Assembly: GCA_054601695.1 (NCBI GenBank)
Contig: BAAHQB010000154.1
Span: forward strand, 124,001 to 188,000
Direction of reading: 5' to 3'
DNA from: Amorphochlora amoebiformis
Lineage: Eukaryota; Cercozoa; Chlorarachniophyceae
Length of the DNA stretch: 64,000 bases
Shown here: positions 63,250-64,000 of the stretch, piece by piece
Layout: each line of letters opens with the position of its first letter
Position numbering within the stretch: position 1 is the stretch's first letter
Notes under the pieces: generated by a model
Seen by the model: only the letters and a program-made list of their open reading frames with translations
Databases searched by the model: none
What the model was told of the DNA's origin: nothing
Program-made: the position numbers and the translations under genes

Positions 63250-63347
63250 GTACAATATATATGTATAATGTATATATATATATATATTATATATACCCTT
63301 ACTATGACTTGTTGTACTAATACCAATCGATATATATATATATATAT

Positions 63348-63390
<43 letters not shown>

Positions 63391-63424
63391 ATCACAATAT
63401 ATTTTTATTCATATACACACACAC

Positions 63425-63475
<51 letters not shown>

Positions 63476-63522
63476 TATTATATATACCCTTACTATGACT
63501 TGTTGTAGACTAATACCAATCG

Positions 63523-63580
<58 letters not shown>

Positions 63581-63641
63581 GTGCAATCACAATATATTTT
63601 TATTCATATATACATATATATGTATGTATATATATATATAT

Positions 63642-63681
<40 letters not shown>

Positions 63682-63767
63682 CCCTTACTATGACTTGTTG
63701 TAGACTAATACCAATCGATCGCTGGATTTCTGGAAGACATTTCAATGATACTACTGTGGCCTATATA

Positions 63768-63826
<59 letters not shown>

Positions 63827-64000
63827 CATATGTATGTATATATATATATATATATTATATCTAATATCTTACTAAACATCATGAGTAGAAGCAATATAAT
63901 AAGAATCTAAAACATATGTATGTATATATATATATAATATATGTGGGTATTAATATATATTATATGTATATATATGTGTATATGTGTGTATGTGTGTATG
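58390..64000 (-). CDS. Organic anion transporter (OATP/SLCO family), 3' part only
   Basis: The gene continues past 64000, so the N-terminal membrane domain is outside the window. Secure exons on minus: 63760-63683 ([19 protein letters not shown]), 62914-62831 ([20 protein letters not shown] then LWEEKCGE) and 62692-62623 ([14 protein letters not shown]). These match the OATP signature around the last two membrane helices: CxPExQRS, LGSxPGPxxFG, a short loop, CxLW, then a cysteine pair. A phase-consistent polar tail is possible from 61349-61300, 60597-60543, 60409-60368, 59838-59800, 58998-58948 and 58437-58390 (stop). Between 62622 and 61350 I expect one more membrane segment and have not placed it. 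OATPs are sodium-independent transporters of amphipathic anions at the plasma membrane. Confidence 0.7.
62340..62600. repeat. Two-copy purine/poly-A segment
   Basis: GGAGAT(T/C)AATGTAAGTT followed by GCTTAGG...TTACC and a poly-A run occurs near 62378 and 62527, with poly-A stretches of 13 to 18. On the transcribed strand these are poly-T tracts ending in AG. It may hide a small OATP exon, but I cannot place one with confidence. Confidence 0.5.
62990..63060 (-). repeat. 5' copy of OATP LGSxPGP exon
   Basis: About 55 nt on minus repeat the acceptor and first half of the exon 62914-62831 (GGTTCAGTACCAGGACC...), then stop at CAGACACTT and (TA)n. It lies in the upstream intron. Confidence 0.8.
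63125..63530 (-). repeat. Three 3' copies of OATP exon 63760-63683 plus donor
   Basis: On plus, ACCCTTACTATGACTTGTTG followed by ACTAATACCAATCGAT recurs near 63486 and 63295, with a shorter form near 63123. They are the 3' end plus donor of the full exon and lie only downstream of it. Confidence 0.85.

Noticed and set aside
63870-63930. Hydrophobic minus-strand stretch [11 protein letters not shown] as an OATP membrane exon
   Set aside because: Acceptor and donor are present, but the phase does not match the next exon and no family residues are visible. It may be real only if an exon is missing between them.

Overview
The window is nuclear DNA of a eukaryote. Coding sequence is cut into very short exons (about 20 to 90 bp) separated by introns made mostly of (TA)n microsatellite and, unusually, of telomere-type CCCTAA/TTAGGG repeats. 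Nearly all long open frames are translations of these repeats and are not genes. I read the genes by finding islands of complex sequence, testing AG/GT junctions, and requiring every junction to keep phase; the joined peptides then match known families. A nuclear petM gene with an apparent signal peptide plus transit peptide suggests a photosynthetic protist with a complex (secondary) plastid. The lineage cannot be fixed from this window.

Layout: BLOC1S1 (-, 603-1227) and a TIM17/22/23-family gene, probably TIM23 (+, 1347-15036), diverge from a shared promoter. A tiny candidate gene follows (+, 15305-16023). An isoprenylcysteine-methylesterase-like alpha/beta hydrolase (-, 16706-33546) has about 20 exons over 17 kb. 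petM (-, 34593-35475) and a PHD/ARID DNA-binding protein (+, 36025-40429) diverge from the next promoter. RABL3 (-, 41512-51421) and a tail-anchored coiled-coil protein (+, 52128-56946) form the third divergent pair. The 3' part of an OATP/SLCO transporter (-, about 58390 to beyond 64000) runs off the right end.

Two sequence classes mark gene borders. GGGATTCC/CCCCGGG-type clusters sit in the 5' intergenic spaces (near 1.2, 15.2, 33.7, 35.6 and 52.0 kb). CTAG-rich islands sit after gene 3' ends, mostly between convergent genes (1-590, 16.0-16.7, 40.7-41.5, 57.0-58.1 kb).

The main discovery is how the introns are built. (1) Almost every long intron holds tandem, truncated copies of the neighbouring exon edge together with its splice site. 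Copies in the upstream intron carry the acceptor plus the 5' part of the exon; copies in the downstream intron carry the 3' part plus the donor. This looks like intron growth by tandem duplication across exon-intron junctions. (2) Telomeric repeats lie only inside inferred introns and supply splice signals themselves. One complete 52-bp intron is GTAAA, then CCCTAA repeats, then CTTAG, and several acceptors are TTAG|GG or CTAG|G inside the repeat. There is no sign of a chromosome end, virus, CRISPR array, tRNA or rRNA.
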